Of a stretch of DNA of 64,000 bases, positions 1-8,190 are shown piece by piece. The stretch is from Pseudomonas sp. VD-NE ins (GTDB lineage: Bacteria; Pseudomonadota; Gammaproteobacteria; Pseudomonadales; Pseudomonadaceae): assembly GCF_031882575.1 (NCBI RefSeq), contig NZ_CP134772.1, positions 4,235,001 to 4,299,000 on the forward strand, read 5' to 3'. Each line of letters starts with the position of its first letter. Within the stretch, counting starts at the first letter, position 1. The notes under the pieces were generated by a model. That model made no database searches. It was not told the DNA's origin and saw only the letters and a program-made list of their open reading frames with translations. A program made the translations under genes and the position numbers.

Positions 1-357
1 GTGGTGCAAGCCATCGGCGAGCGCGCGGCGCGGCGTTATGCGCTGACCGCCGAACGTTTCGGCGGCCAACGCGCACGGGAAATCGGTTTGTTGTCCGAAA
101 GCTATCCCGCCGCTGAACTCGATCAGCAAGTCGAACAGTGGATCGACAACCTGCTGCTCAACAGCCCCGCCGCGATGCGCGCCAGCAAGGATTTGCTGCG
201 TGAAGTCGGTAACGGCGCGCTGACCCCCGCGCTGCGCCGCTACACCGAAAATGCCATCGCCCGCATCCGCGTCAGCCCTGAAGGTCAGGAAGGCTTGCGC
301 GCCTTTCTGCAAAAACGTCCGCCGAACTGGCAAGCCGCAACCAAGGAGCCGCGTTGA
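1..357 (+). CDS. liuC: Methylglutaconyl-CoA hydratase, C-terminal fragment
   Basis: The window opens inside this gene; 118 codons remain. The fragment is the helical C-terminal part of a crotonase-fold enoyl-CoA hydratase, with the usual stretch around LLLNSPAAMRASKDLLREV followed by the trimerisation helices. The call to LiuC (hydration of 3-methylglutaconyl-CoA in leucine and isovalerate breakdown) rests mainly on context: its stop codon overlaps by one base the start of a methylcrotonyl-CoA carboxylase alpha subunit, the liuC-liuD order of Pseudomonas. The active-site region lies outside the window, so the substrate cannot be checked. A geranoyl-pathway homologue (gamma-carboxygeranoyl-CoA hydratase) is the main alternative. 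Confidence 0.8.
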   Translation: MVQAIGERAARRYALTAERFGGQRAREIGLLSESYPAAELDQQVEQWIDNLLLNSPAAMRASKDLLREVGNGALTPALRRYTENAIARIRVSPEGQEGLRAFLQKRPPNWQAATKEPR

Positions 358-2306
358 TGAGCGCACCTGTTCTCACCACCCTGCTGGTGGCCAACCGTGG
401 CGAAATCGCCTGCCGCGTGATGCGCACCGCCAAAGCGCTGGGCCTGACCACGGTCGCCGTGCACAGCGCCACCGACCGTGAGGCGCGGCACAGCCGTGAA
501 GCAGACATTCGCGTCGACCTCGGTGGCAGCAAAGCGGCCGACAGTTATCTGCAAATCGACAAATTGATCGCAGCGGCCAAGGCCAGTGGCGCTCAGGCGA
601 TTCATCCGGGTTACGGGTTTCTCTCGGAAAACGCCGGATTCGCTCGCGCCATCGAAGCGGCCGGGCTGATTTTCCTCGGCCCGCCCGCCTCGGCCATCGA
701 CGCCATGGGCAGCAAATCCGCTGCCAAAGAGCTGATGGAAACCGCCGGTGTGCCACTGGTGCCGGGTTATCACGGTGAAGCACAAGACCTTGACACCTTC
801 CGCGACGCCTGCGAACGCATCGGTTATCCAGTGCTGCTCAAAGCCACCGCCGGCGGTGGCGGCAAAGGTATGAAAGTGGTCGAGGACGTCAGCCAACTGG
901 CCGAAGCTCTCGCCTCCGCTCAGCGTGAAGCGCAGTCGTCGTTCGGCGATTCGCGGATGCTGGTGGAGAAATACCTGCTCAAGCCACGTCATGTGGAAAT
1001 CCAGGTGTTCGCCGATCAACATGGCAACTGCCTGTACCTCAATGAGCGTGATTGCTCGATCCAGCGTCGCCACCAAAAAGTCGTCGAAGAAGCGCCGGCA
1101 CCGGGCTTGTCCCCGGAACTGCGTCGGGCGATGGGCGAAGCGGCTGTGCGTTCGGCGCAGGCGATCGGCTATGTCGGCGCGGGTACGGTAGAGTTTTTGC
1201 TGGATGCGCGTGGCGAATTCTTCTTTATGGAGATGAACACGCGGTTGCAAGTCGAACACCCGGTGACCGAGGCGATCACCGGTCTCGATCTGGTGGCGTG
1301 GCAGATCCGTGTGGCGCGTGGTGAGGCACTGCCGATCACTCAGGAGCAAGTGCCGTTGAACGGCCATGCGATTGAAGTGCGCTTGTACGCCGAGGATCCT
1401 GCGAATGACTTCCTGCCGGCGACCGGGCGACTTGCGTTGTACCGCGAATCGGCCGAAGGGCCAGGGCGCCGGGTGGATAGCGGAGTCGAAGAAGGCGATG
1501 AAATTTCACCGTTCTACGACCCAATGGTCGGCAAGTTGATTGCCTGGGGCGAGGATCGTGAACAGGCGCGGTTGCGCTTGTTGAGCATGCTCGACGAGTT
1601 TGCGATTGGTGGATTGAAAACCAACATCAACTTCTTGCGGCGGATCATCGCGCACCCGGCGTTTGCGGCAGCGGAACTGGATACCGGGTTTATTCCGCGT
1701 TATCAGGAGCAATTGCTGCCTGCTCCGGGCACGTTGAGCGATGCGTTCTGGAATGCGGCGGCTCAGGCGGTGGCGCAGAGTCTGCCGCAATTGGCGCGTC
1801 AGGATGATCCTGCTTCGCCATGGTCTGTCAACACCGGACTGCGTGCGGGTCTGCCACGGGAAATCACCCTGCATTTGAGCTGCGAGGGACAGGATCGCGC
1901 CTTGACGCTGAATGCCGATGATCACGCCAGACTGTCCGGCGAAGCACTCATCGTCGAGCACGACGGCGTCCGTCATACGTTGCGTGCCATCCGCCAAGGG
2001 GATTCGCTGTACCTGCAATGGGACGGTGAGTTGCGGCGCATCGAAACGTACGACCCGATCAGCGCCGTCGAAGCCAGTCACAGTCATCAGGGTGGCCTGA
2101 CTGCGCCGATGAACGGCAGCATTGTCCGTGTGCTGGTCGAGGCCGGACAATCGGTCGAGGCCGGTGCGCAACTGGTGGTGCTGGAAGCGATGAAGATGGA
2201 ACACAGCATCCGTGCGCCGCATGCCGGGGTGATCAAAGCGCTGTATTGCCAGGAAGGTGAAATGGTTGGCGAAGGCAGCGCTTTGGTTGAATTGGAAGAA
2301 GTGTGA
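357..2306 (+). CDS. liuD: 3-methylcrotonyl-CoA carboxylase, biotin-containing alpha subunit
   Basis: The biotin-dependent subunit of 649 residues carboxylates biotin with ATP and bicarbonate, and the partner LiuB transfers the CO2 to 3-methylcrotonyl-CoA in leucine catabolism. Domains run in order: biotin carboxylase N-domain (LLVANRGEIACRVMRTAKA near residue 10), ATP-grasp with glycine loop KATAGGGGKGMKVV near 165, the MEMNTRLQVEHPVTE signature near 290, biotin carboxylase C-domain, and a C-terminal biotinyl domain with the biotinylated lysine in EAMKMEH at about residue 613. The ATG at 357 overlaps the liuC stop (TGATG) and follows AAGGAG; an in-frame TTG at 354 is less likely. No liuE (HMG-CoA lyase) follows, so that gene must lie elsewhere. 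Confidence 0.9.
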   Translation: MSAPVLTTLLVANRGEIACRVMRTAKALGLTTVAVHSATDREARHSREADIRVDLGGSKAADSYLQIDKLIAAAKASGAQAIHPGYGFLSENAGFARAIEAAGLIFLGPPASAIDAMGSKSAAKELMETAGVPLVPGYHGEAQDLDTFRDACERIGYPVLLKATAGGGGKGMKVVEDVSQLAEALASAQREAQSSFGDSRMLVEKYLLKPRHVEIQVFADQHGNCLYLNERDCSIQRRHQKVVEEAPAPGLSPELRRAMGEAAVRSAQAIGYVGAGTVEFLLDARGEFFFMEMNTRLQVEHPVTEAITGLDLVAWQIRVARGEALPITQEQVPLNGHAIEVRLYAEDPANDFLPATGRLALYRESAEGPGRRVDSGVEEGDEISPFYDPMVGKLIAWGEDREQARLRLLSMLDEFAIGGLKTNINFLRRIIAHPAFAAAELDTGFIPRYQEQLLPAPGTLSDAFWNAAAQAVAQSLPQLARQDDPASPWSVNTGLRAGLPREITLHLSCEGQDRALTLNADDHARLSGEALIVEHDGVRHTLRAIRQGDSLYLQWDGELRRIETYDPISAVEASHSHQGGLTAPMNGSIVRVLVEAGQSVEAGAQLVVLEAMKMEHSIRAPHAGVIKALYCQEGEMVGEGSALVELEEV

Positions 2307-2346
2307 ACGGGAGGATCGATCCTACGCCTGGCGAGGATCGATCTGA

Positions 2347-3006
2347 CTAGTAACGCGCCGTTGCCTGAACCACAACGCCGATGATTCGACACTCATCGGT
2401 CAGCAGGGCTTTCGGCCAGGTCGGATTGAGCGGCACCAGGTAACGCTGGCCGCCCTCTTCGTCGAGTTTGCGGAAGATCGCTTCAGGGCTGTCGGGCCAC
2501 TGGGCAATCACCAGTTTGCCGGGCACCGCCTCCGCTGCCGGGTCGACCAGAATCAGCATGCCTTCGGCGATGCTCTGGCCACTGGGGGCGGTCATCGAAT
2601 CCCCCGTCACCGTCAGCCAGAACGCCGCGCCACGTGCGTGGTAATCCGTCAGTTCGAAACGCTGCTTGCCTGATGCCTTGGCGTAGGACGCCGGATCGCT
2701 CTCGCGCACCTCGCAGGTCGTCTGCCAATCGCTGACCGGGTAACGGAAGTAAGGGTTGTACTTCTGCGCCAGCGGCATGTCGTCGTCAGGTGTTACTTGC
2801 GGTTCCCGGATCACCAGCACCACTTCGAGAAAATCCATGCCCAATGCTTGCAGCACGCGGTTCATCTCGGTGATGCCGGGTTCGCGACGCTTGTTCAGCC
2901 AATGACCGATCCCGCCCTGGGACATGCCGACGCGCTCTCCGAGCTCTGTTTGAGTGATTTTGAGTTCACTCATCTTGGCCTTGACCAACTCAATCCATTT
3001 ATCCAT
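2347..3006 (-). CDS. XRE-family repressor with S24 (LexA-like) peptidase domain
   Basis: The 219-residue protein has an N-terminal lambda-repressor type helix-turn-helix (residues 10-60, TQTELGERVGMSQGGIGHWL) and a C-terminal S24 domain. The probable catalytic serine is S137 in TGDSMTAP and the general-base lysine is K180 in EAIFRKL. Such proteins (PrtR, CI, LexA relatives) repress prophage, bacteriocin or stress genes until RecA-stimulated self-cleavage. I see no obvious Ala-Gly cleavage dipeptide at the usual distance before the serine, so autocleavage is uncertain. The ATG at 3006 has AAGGTG upstream; the longer reading frame to 3075 is probably not translated. No phage or pyocin genes are adjacent, so the target is unknown. 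It diverges from the gene at 3137. Confidence 0.85.
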   Translation of the reverse strand: MDKWIELVKAKMSELKITQTELGERVGMSQGGIGHWLNKRREPGITEMNRVLQALGMDFLEVVLVIREPQVTPDDDMPLAQKYNPYFRYPVSDWQTTCEVRESDPASYAKASGKQRFELTDYHARGAAFWLTVTGDSMTAPSGQSIAEGMLILVDPAAEAVPGKLVIAQWPDSPEAIFRKLDEEGGQRYLVPLNPTWPKALLTDECRIIGVVVQATARY

Positions 3007-3136
3007 GTGCAGCACCTTACGTCGACGCCTTCGGCCAGCAAAACACATATTGTAGTATTTAAATTCTTGGCACAACTACACAGGGTACTATTCTGGGGGC
3101 ACGGATTTTCAATCGACCAAGGAGTGCCTCTTCATC

Positions 3137-3475
3137 ATGAATATCAGCAGCAAAGACTTGCCCGATCTGCAAATGGACACCACCTTCACCTCGCCCCAAG
3201 GCAATGCGGCGGCGCAGCGAGCGCTGGACTATTACTTGAAACCAGCTGTGTCAGAACCCGATGTCGACGAACGTTTTTTCGATGTCAGAAGCCATCTCAG
3301 TGGCGAAGAAGCCCTGGTCCACGCCTCAGACCTGTTGCGCTGCGCGGCAGCCACAGCGTTCAAGGCAGCCGAAAGCCTGCAGGGTGCGAGTCGCGACCTG
3401 GCATTTTCAGTGGTGCACATGGTGGATATGGCGCGGGCGATGGTCGACCATTCGCTCGATGGCGATGAAGCCTGA
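3137..3475 (+). CDS. Small conserved Pseudomonas protein (DUF6124/DUF3077-like)
   Basis: This 112-residue soluble protein has no signal peptide or membrane segment. The N-terminal part contains AAQRALDYYLKP, and the middle has the GEEALVHASDLLRCAAATA stretch seen in a family of short Pseudomonas proteins of unknown function, usually present in many paralogues per genome. The C-terminal half is predicted helical (RDLAFSVVHMVDMARAMVDH). An AGGAG motif precedes the ATG. It is read away from the S24 repressor gene, with about 130 bp between them, so co-regulation is possible but not shown. I do not assign a function. Confidence 0.75.
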   Translation: MNISSKDLPDLQMDTTFTSPQGNAAAQRALDYYLKPAVSEPDVDERFFDVRSHLSGEEALVHASDLLRCAAATAFKAAESLQGASRDLAFSVVHMVDMARAMVDHSLDGDEA

Positions 3476-3530
3476 GGAAGGGAATCCGGACGCACAGGAA
3501 AGAATTTTCCTATCGTGCAGGTAAAAACAT

Positions 3531-3563
3531 TTGACTTGCAAATGATAATGATTATTATTGCAT
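3531..3563 (+). promoter_or_regulatory. Fur-box promoter of prrF
   Basis: A -35-like TTGACT (3531-3536) and a -10-like TATTAT (3553-3558) are separated by 16 bp. The spacer and -10 are covered by an AT-rich stack of ATAAT-type units (3541-3560) that matches the Fur operator pattern GATAATGATAATCATTATC well. Binding of Fe-Fur here would block RNA polymerase, giving expression only under iron starvation. Confidence 0.85.
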
Positions 3564-3565
3564 GC

Positions 3566-3678
3566 AGCTGGTCGCGAGATCAGTCGATGGACCAGAGACC
3601 TTAGGTCGGTCTTCTGGACTATCTCCTCATCAGGCTAATCACGGTTTTTGACCCGGCTTTTTGCCGGGTCTTTTTTTT
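3566..3678 (+). ncRNA. prrF: PrrF iron-responsive small regulatory RNA
   Basis: The stretch after the Fur box carries the conserved PrrF core, including CTATCTCCTCATCAGGCTAA and the following TCACGGTTTTTGACCCGG, and ends in a strong intrinsic terminator. PrrF RNAs base-pair with mRNAs of iron-containing proteins (sodB, TCA cycle and heme enzymes and others) through the core, with Hfq, and so spare iron when Fur is inactive. The 5' end is estimated from the promoter spacing and could be off by a few bases. Only one copy is present here; P. aeruginosa has two in tandem, while other pseudomonads carry them at separate loci. Confidence 0.9.
3650..3678 (+). terminator. Rho-independent terminator of prrF
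   Basis: GACCCGGC and GCCGGGTC form a GC-rich stem around a T-rich loop and are followed by eight T residues. Confidence 0.9.
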
Positions 3679-3954
3679 GCCCGTTTTTCGGGCTTGTGGC
3701 TTCAGGCTAATGAAGTCTTTAGGTGCTGCAAATTCGATGGCGCGGATAATATCAAAAGAATATCGCTTGGCAAGCGAAGCCCGGCCAGATTGGGGCAAAC
3801 TAATGACATTTAGCACTTGAGAATCAATCGCACACTCTCTAAGCTGCTTGCGCGTCATGGAGGACGCCCCCCGCCACACCCCGCAATTCCCCTCGGTTTC
3901 AGCCCTGCCTGCGTGTACAGTAACGGCCATAAAAATCATATTCAGGAATCGATT

Positions 3955-5106
3955 ATGACCGTGGCCAAATCTTCGTTCGACATCAGCGCCAACTTCGACA
4001 GCGGCAACATCCAAGTCATCGACATCAGCAACCCGCTCAATCCGGTTCTGGCCATTCGACCGGACACCCGCAGCGCCCATTTTCAGTGGTTCCACTTCAA
4101 GGCCAGCGGCCTGCATGTTCATCAGGAACACTGGTTTCGCTTGGTCAACGCCAGCCAGTCCTCCTATAACAAAGCCTGGACCGGCTATCAGGCAGTCGCC
4201 TCCTACGACCACGTCAACTGGTTCCGCATTCCAACCAGTTTTGAAGGTGACAGCCTGCGCTTTTGCCTTGAAGCCGAGCAAACCCACGCCTGGTTCGCCT
4301 ACTTCGAACCCTACAGCCGTGGCCGTCACGACTGGCTGATCGAACAGGCGCTGAGCAAGGCCGGTACCGAATTGCTGGCCACCGGCAAGAGCGTCGAAGG
4401 TCGCGATATTCAACTGCTGCGCAAAGGCACCGGCGCCGAAGGTCAGCGCAAAATCTGGATCATTGCTCAACAGCATCCGGGCGAGCACATGGCTGAATGG
4501 TTTATGGAAGGCGTGATCGAACGCCTGGAAAGACACGACGATCCCGTGCTGAACAAACTGCTGGCCAGCGCTGATCTGTACTTGGTGCCGAACATGAATC
4601 CGGACGGTGCCTTCCACGGTCACTTGCGCACCAACGCGATGGGCCAGGACTTGAATCGCGCCTGGCAGAACGCCAGTCAGGACGTCAGCCCCGAGGTACT
4701 TTTCGTACAACAGCAAATGGAAAAGTACGGCGTCGATCTGTTCCTCGACGTACATGGCGACGAAGAAATCCCCCACGTATTTACCGCCGGTTGCGAAGGC
4801 AATCCGGGCTACACGCCGCGCATCGAAAAGCTCGAAGAGCACTTCCGCAATCACCTGAAACACACCACCAAAGACTTCCAGACCAAGTACGGCTACACCC
4901 GCGACGAACCGGGCCAGGCCAACATGACGTTGGCGTGCAACAGCGTCGGCCAGAAATACGACTGCCTGTCGTTGACCCTGGAAATGCCGTTCAAGGATCA
5001 CGACGACCATCCCGACAAGGAAACCGGCTGGTCGGGCAAACGCTCCAAACAACTGGGCAAAGACGTGCTGACCACCATCGCTGACATGGTTGATACCCTG
5101 CGCTGA
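3955..5106 (+). CDS. M14-type cytosolic metallocarboxypeptidase (CCP/Nna1-like)
   Basis: This 383-residue zinc carboxypeptidase lacks a signal peptide. An N-terminal beta-sandwich (about residues 1-120, typical of cytosolic carboxypeptidases) precedes the catalytic domain. Zinc ligands are H174 and E177 in QQHPGEHMAE and H267 in DVHGDEE; NPDG (215-218) and DLNRAW (232-237) supply substrate-binding residues, and the catalytic glutamate is in LTLEMPFKD near residue 360. A P. aeruginosa relative has a solved structure and is the bacterial prototype of the CCP family; the physiological substrate is unknown. The ATG at 3955 follows an AGGAA motif; an upstream in-frame start at 3817 lacks support. 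It stands alone, with a hairpin terminator downstream. Confidence 0.88.
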   Translation: MTVAKSSFDISANFDSGNIQVIDISNPLNPVLAIRPDTRSAHFQWFHFKASGLHVHQEHWFRLVNASQSSYNKAWTGYQAVASYDHVNWFRIPTSFEGDSLRFCLEAEQTHAWFAYFEPYSRGRHDWLIEQALSKAGTELLATGKSVEGRDIQLLRKGTGAEGQRKIWIIAQQHPGEHMAEWFMEGVIERLERHDDPVLNKLLASADLYLVPNMNPDGAFHGHLRTNAMGQDLNRAWQNASQDVSPEVLFVQQQMEKYGVDLFLDVHGDEEIPHVFTAGCEGNPGYTPRIEKLEEHFRNHLKHTTKDFQTKYGYTRDEPGQANMTLACNSVGQKYDCLSLTLEMPFKDHDDHPDKETGWSGKRSKQLGKDVLTTIADMVDTLR

Positions 5107-5122
5107 TCCCCTCCTCCGTCCC

Positions 5123-5155
5123 GCAAAAGATCGCAGCTTGTCTGCGATCTTTTGC
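5123..5155 (+). terminator. Hairpin terminator after carboxypeptidase gene
   Basis: GCAAAAGATCGCAG and its perfect complement CTGCGATCTTTTGC enclose a short loop. The 14-bp stem lies 17 bp after the stop codon. The arm ends in a T-rich run in either direction. Confidence 0.75.
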
Positions 5156-5189
5156 TTTCTGCCATTCGTACTTTCGCGCAAGCAGGTTG

Positions 5190-5233
5190 CAAAATAAAAC
5201 CACAATCAATACCTTGATCAAGGTTTTATTTTG
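5190..5233. promoter_or_regulatory. Nested palindromic operator upstream of MFS gene
   Basis: A perfect 12-bp inverted repeat (CAAAATAAAACC at 5190-5201 and GGTTTTATTTTG at 5222-5233) encloses 20 bp, and a second perfect palindrome CCTTGATCAAGG sits at 5212-5223. It ends 21 bp before the transporter start, where a repressor would block transcription. No regulator gene is adjacent, so the binder is unknown. Confidence 0.6.
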
Positions 5234-5254
5234 AAACCTAAAAGGATGCGGGAT

Positions 5255-6448
5255 ATGAAACCTCTCAAAAGCAGCGCCGTTTTGCTGTTCTCTGTGGCCT
5301 GCGGTCTGGCCGTGGGCAATGTGTATTACGCCCAGCCATTGCTGGACGCCATGGCCGAGGCGTTTGCAATGTCGCCGGCAACCATCGGCATCGTCATCAC
5401 CCTGACGCAAATCGGTTACGGCATCGGCCTGGTGTTACTGGTGCCCCTCGGCGATCTGCTCAATAGACGCAAATTGATCGTCACTCAAACCCTGCTGTCC
5501 GCAGCGGCGTTATTGATGATTGCATTAGCGCCCAACAGTGCGTGGCTGTTGCTTGGCATGACATTGACAGGACTGCTCGCCGTAGTGACGCAGGTATTGG
5601 TGGCTTACGCCGCCACACTGGCGATCCCGGCCCAACGCGGGCGCGTGGTCGGTGTGGTGACCAGCGGCATCGTCGTCGGCATCTTGCTGGCGCGCACGGT
5701 CGCCGGCGGCATGGCCGATCTGGCTGGGTGGCGAGCGATCTACTTCCTGTCAGCCGGGCTGACACTGTTGATGGCGTTGCTGCTGTTTCGCATTCTGCCC
5801 AAGCATGAATCACCACAGCCAGCGACGAGTTACCTCGCACTGATCACCTCAGTATTCAGTCTGTTCAAAGAAGAACCGGTGCTGCGTCAACGTGCATTCC
5901 TCGCCCTGCTGACCTTCGCCAGCGCGATGGTGCTGTGGACGCCGATGGTGTTGCCACTGGCCGCGCCGCCACTGTCCCTGTCGCACAGTGAAATCGGTCT
6001 GTTCGGACTGGCCGGCGCAGCGGGTGCGCTCGCCGCCGCACGGGCCGGACACTTGGCTGATCGCGGCCTCGGGCAATGGGTCAGCGGTCTTTCGCTGTTG
6101 CTGATGCTTGCCTCCTGGTTGCCGATCGCCCTCACCCAATCCTCGCTGTGGGCCTTGTTGCTCGGCGTGATCACCCTCGATCTGGGTCTGCAAGCCGTGC
6201 ACGTCACCAGCCAGAGCATGATCTACGGCGTGCGCCCCGAAGCGCAAAGCCGCCTCACCGCCGGTTACATGCTGTTCTACTCGATCGGCAGCGCGCTCGG
6301 TTCCATCGGGTCGACCGCGATGTACGCGTGGGCCGGCTGGATCGGCGTGTGCCTGCTCGGCGCCGGCATCAACGCTGTGGCGCTGGCTTACTGGTGGTTG
6401 ACCCTGAAAAGCGGCGCACCGCTACGATGCGCCACTCAAACGGGTTAG
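5255..6448 (+). CDS. MFS efflux transporter (DHA1-like)
   Basis: The 397-residue inner-membrane protein has about 12 hydrophobic helices. The MFS signature between helices 2 and 3 reads LVPLGDLLNRRKLI, and the GxxxGxxxAR-like motif of drug:H+ antiporters lies in TSGIVVGILLARTVAG (helix 5). These features place it with proton-driven exporters of small molecules; the substrate cannot be told. Of three possible starts (TTG 5231, ATG 5246, ATG 5255) the last has AAGGA at the right distance. It overlaps the convergent cytochrome b561 gene by 4 bp. The nested palindrome just upstream suggests repressor control. Confidence 0.82.
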   Translation: MKPLKSSAVLLFSVACGLAVGNVYYAQPLLDAMAEAFAMSPATIGIVITLTQIGYGIGLVLLVPLGDLLNRRKLIVTQTLLSAAALLMIALAPNSAWLLLGMTLTGLLAVVTQVLVAYAATLAIPAQRGRVVGVVTSGIVVGILLARTVAGGMADLAGWRAIYFLSAGLTLLMALLLFRILPKHESPQPATSYLALITSVFSLFKEEPVLRQRAFLALLTFASAMVLWTPMVLPLAAPPLSLSHSEIGLFGLAGAAGALAAARAGHLADRGLGQWVSGLSLLLMLASWLPIALTQSSLWALLLGVITLDLGLQAVHVTSQSMIYGVRPEAQSRLTAGYMLFYSIGSALGSIGSTAMYAWAGWIGVCLLGAGINAVALAYWWLTLKSGAPLRCATQTG

Positions 6449-6990
6449 TCGCGATCGCGACCGCGCAACATGCTGTCGAGCACCTCGTCGCGGCGGATCC
6501 AGCCATGGAACAATGCCGCCGCCAGATGCAGCAGCACCGTCAGGAACAACAGATAGGCCAGATAGCCATGAGCCTTGCGCAACAACGCAAACAACTGCGC
6601 ATCGGCCGGAACGATCGCTGGCAACTGCAACGTTGTGCTGAGCATCACCGGTTCGCCTGAAGCGCTGATCATCGCCCAACCAAGCAACGGCAACACCAGC
6701 ATCAACGCATACAGCAGCAAATGCGAAGCCTTGGCCGCCAGCACTTGCCAACCCGGCAGATCCGCTGGCAGCGGTGGCTGGCGCGTGGTGAGTCGCACCA
6801 GCAAACGCACAATCACCAGCGCCAGAATCGCAATGCCCAGCGGTTTGTGCAGATGGATCAGCCATTCATGCCGCTCGGAAACCGAGGTGACCATGCCGGC
6901 ACCAATAAACAGCATGGCGAGGATCATGACCGCCATCAGCCAGTGCAGCAGCCGCGCCAACAAGGCGAAATGCGTCGGTTGAGTGCTCAT
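6445..6990 (-). CDS. Cytochrome b561 family protein
   Basis: The 181-residue membrane di-heme cytochrome b has four hydrophobic helices. Candidate heme-ligand histidines are in LLARLLHWLM (helix 1), HLHKPLG, RKAHGYLAYL and LLHLAAALFHG. Proteins of this family pass electrons between the quinone pool and periplasmic partners. Its ATG overlaps the stop codon of the catalase-like gene upstream (ATGA), so the two are co-translated. This suggests it supplies electrons to that exported peroxidase; the pairing is seen, the electron transfer is inferred. Confidence 0.88.
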   Translation of the reverse strand: MSTQPTHFALLARLLHWLMAVMILAMLFIGAGMVTSVSERHEWLIHLHKPLGIAILALVIVRLLVRLTTRQPPLPADLPGWQVLAAKASHLLLYALMLVLPLLGWAMISASGEPVMLSTTLQLPAIVPADAQLFALLRKAHGYLAYLLFLTVLLHLAAALFHGWIRRDEVLDSMLRGRDRD

Positions 6991-8093
6991 GGACGAGCCT
7001 CCTGTTTGGCAGCGGGCAACTGGCTGACTTCGCTGGTGCGACGCAAGTAGGAATCGGCGTAACCGGCGGAACGGGCCGCGAGCAACGGGTCGTCGGAACC
7101 TTGAATCCCGGCCGGCAGCACCAGCGGGTCATAGTTGATGTCGCGGCATTCGCCGCTCAGTTGTGGCTGGGTCTTTTCCAGCACCAGCGTGCCGGCGTTC
7201 AACACCTTGCGCCCCTCGGGCCAGGTCTTGCTGGCGTCGTTCACCGGATCTTCGGGATTGGCCAGAGTGATATTCAACTGAAAACGCAGCGGAGCAGACG
7301 CCAAACGTTGCACCAGATCCTTCTCGAGAAAATCGCTGCCCTCGGGTGCAGTGGCACCCGCAGCATCCCGCGCCAACGGCGTCATGCTCCAGCGTACGGC
7401 CTGCTTCTTACCGCTGGCGTCGACCAGATAGAACGCGTTGACACTGTTGTAGGTTTCGGTGGCATAGCTGGCCGAAGGTTTGGCCGTCTTCACCCAAGTC
7501 AGAAACGGCACGGTTTCCGGGTGCGAGGCGAAGAATGCCGGCACCTTGCTCGGATCCGGTTTACCGGTGGCCGGATCCGGCGACTGCGCCTGCTGCAATT
7601 GATAGAACGCCTCAGGCGTACCGACCGGGAACACCGGCATGCTGTTCATCCCGGTGCGCCACTGCTGTCCATTGGCCTGGGTGAAACGCAGTGCCAGACT
7701 GCGAATCGGCACGCTGCTGTCCGGTGCATACGGATTACCCGCCGGCAACGCAAAGCGCCCGACCACCGGGGTCTGCGGTTCGTTGAACACCTGCGCAGAG
7801 GAGAACACCCGCGCCTCGCCACTGCTCTCGAAATGCCCGATCACGCACACGCCTTTGGCGTGGTTACGGCGAAACCCGGGGTGCACGCCGTTGTTCTTCT
7901 CCAGCACATCGACCAGCGCTTTCGGCGTCAGGCGTTGTGGGTCAAAGTTACCGTGAACGTAGGCAAACGCCCCAGCCACCGCAGCGACGACCACGGCAAT
8001 GCCGCCCAGACGCAGGATCAGGTTCGCGGCACTCAGTGGCGGGCGCTGCGGCCCGTCGGGCGGTGAAGCGTTGGGTGAGGTGCGATCAACCAT
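6987..8093 (-). CDS. Catalase-related heme peroxidase (SrpA-like), exported or membrane-anchored
   Basis: The 368-residue protein is shorter than a full catalase (about 480 or more). A hydrophobic N-terminal segment (LGGIAVVVAAVAGAFAYVHG, roughly residues 25-45) should anchor or export it. The distal heme histidine lies in FRRNHAKGVCVIG, and the proximal part of the catalase core follows to the C-terminus. Catalase-related peroxidases of this short class act on peroxides, usually in the periplasm. The ATG at 8093 is preceded by GGAG; an upstream in-frame start at 8120 would overlap the promoter region. It is first in an operon with cytochrome b561, transcribed from an ECF-type promoter that mirrors the one of the divergent sigma factor gene. 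Confidence 0.87.
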   Translation of the reverse strand: MVDRTSPNASPPDGPQRPPLSAANLILRLGGIAVVVAAVAGAFAYVHGNFDPQRLTPKALVDVLEKNNGVHPGFRRNHAKGVCVIGHFESSGEARVFSSAQVFNEPQTPVVGRFALPAGNPYAPDSSVPIRSLALRFTQANGQQWRTGMNSMPVFPVGTPEAFYQLQQAQSPDPATGKPDPSKVPAFFASHPETVPFLTWVKTAKPSASYATETYNSVNAFYLVDASGKKQAVRWSMTPLARDAAGATAPEGSDFLEKDLVQRLASAPLRFQLNITLANPEDPVNDASKTWPEGRKVLNAGTLVLEKTQPQLSGECRDINYDPLVLPAGIQGSDDPLLAARSAGYADSYLRRTSEVSQLPAAKQEARP

Positions 8094-8136
8094 GAAAAAC
8101 TCCAGGGCCATCGGCCACAAGTAGGAAGAATCAGCA

Positions 8137-8162
8137 AGACGCGCCTCGTCCGGGTTTATTCC
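8137..8162 (-). promoter_or_regulatory. ECF-type promoter of peroxidase-cytochrome operon
   Basis: Read on the minus strand, GGAATAA (8162-8156) and CGTCT (8141-8137) are separated by exactly 14 bp, about 45 bp before the start codon. The elements and spacing equal those of the promoter at 8191-8216 facing the sigma factor. Confidence 0.75.
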
Positions 8163-8190
8163 ACACGACGGTATTTATTTTTCCGAACGT

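Noticed and set aside
285..1367. Long open frame on the minus strand of liuD
   Set aside because: Shadow of a high-GC coding region; no recognisable domain and no ribosome site.
2347..3475. Prophage or pyocin cluster
   Set aside because: Only a repressor is present; flanks are liu genes and prrF, with no phage structural, lysis or integrase genes.
3619..5205. 528-codon minus-strand frame opposite the carboxypeptidase
   Set aside because: Overlaps prrF and the M14 gene; sequence has no domain and mirrors codon bias of the true gene.
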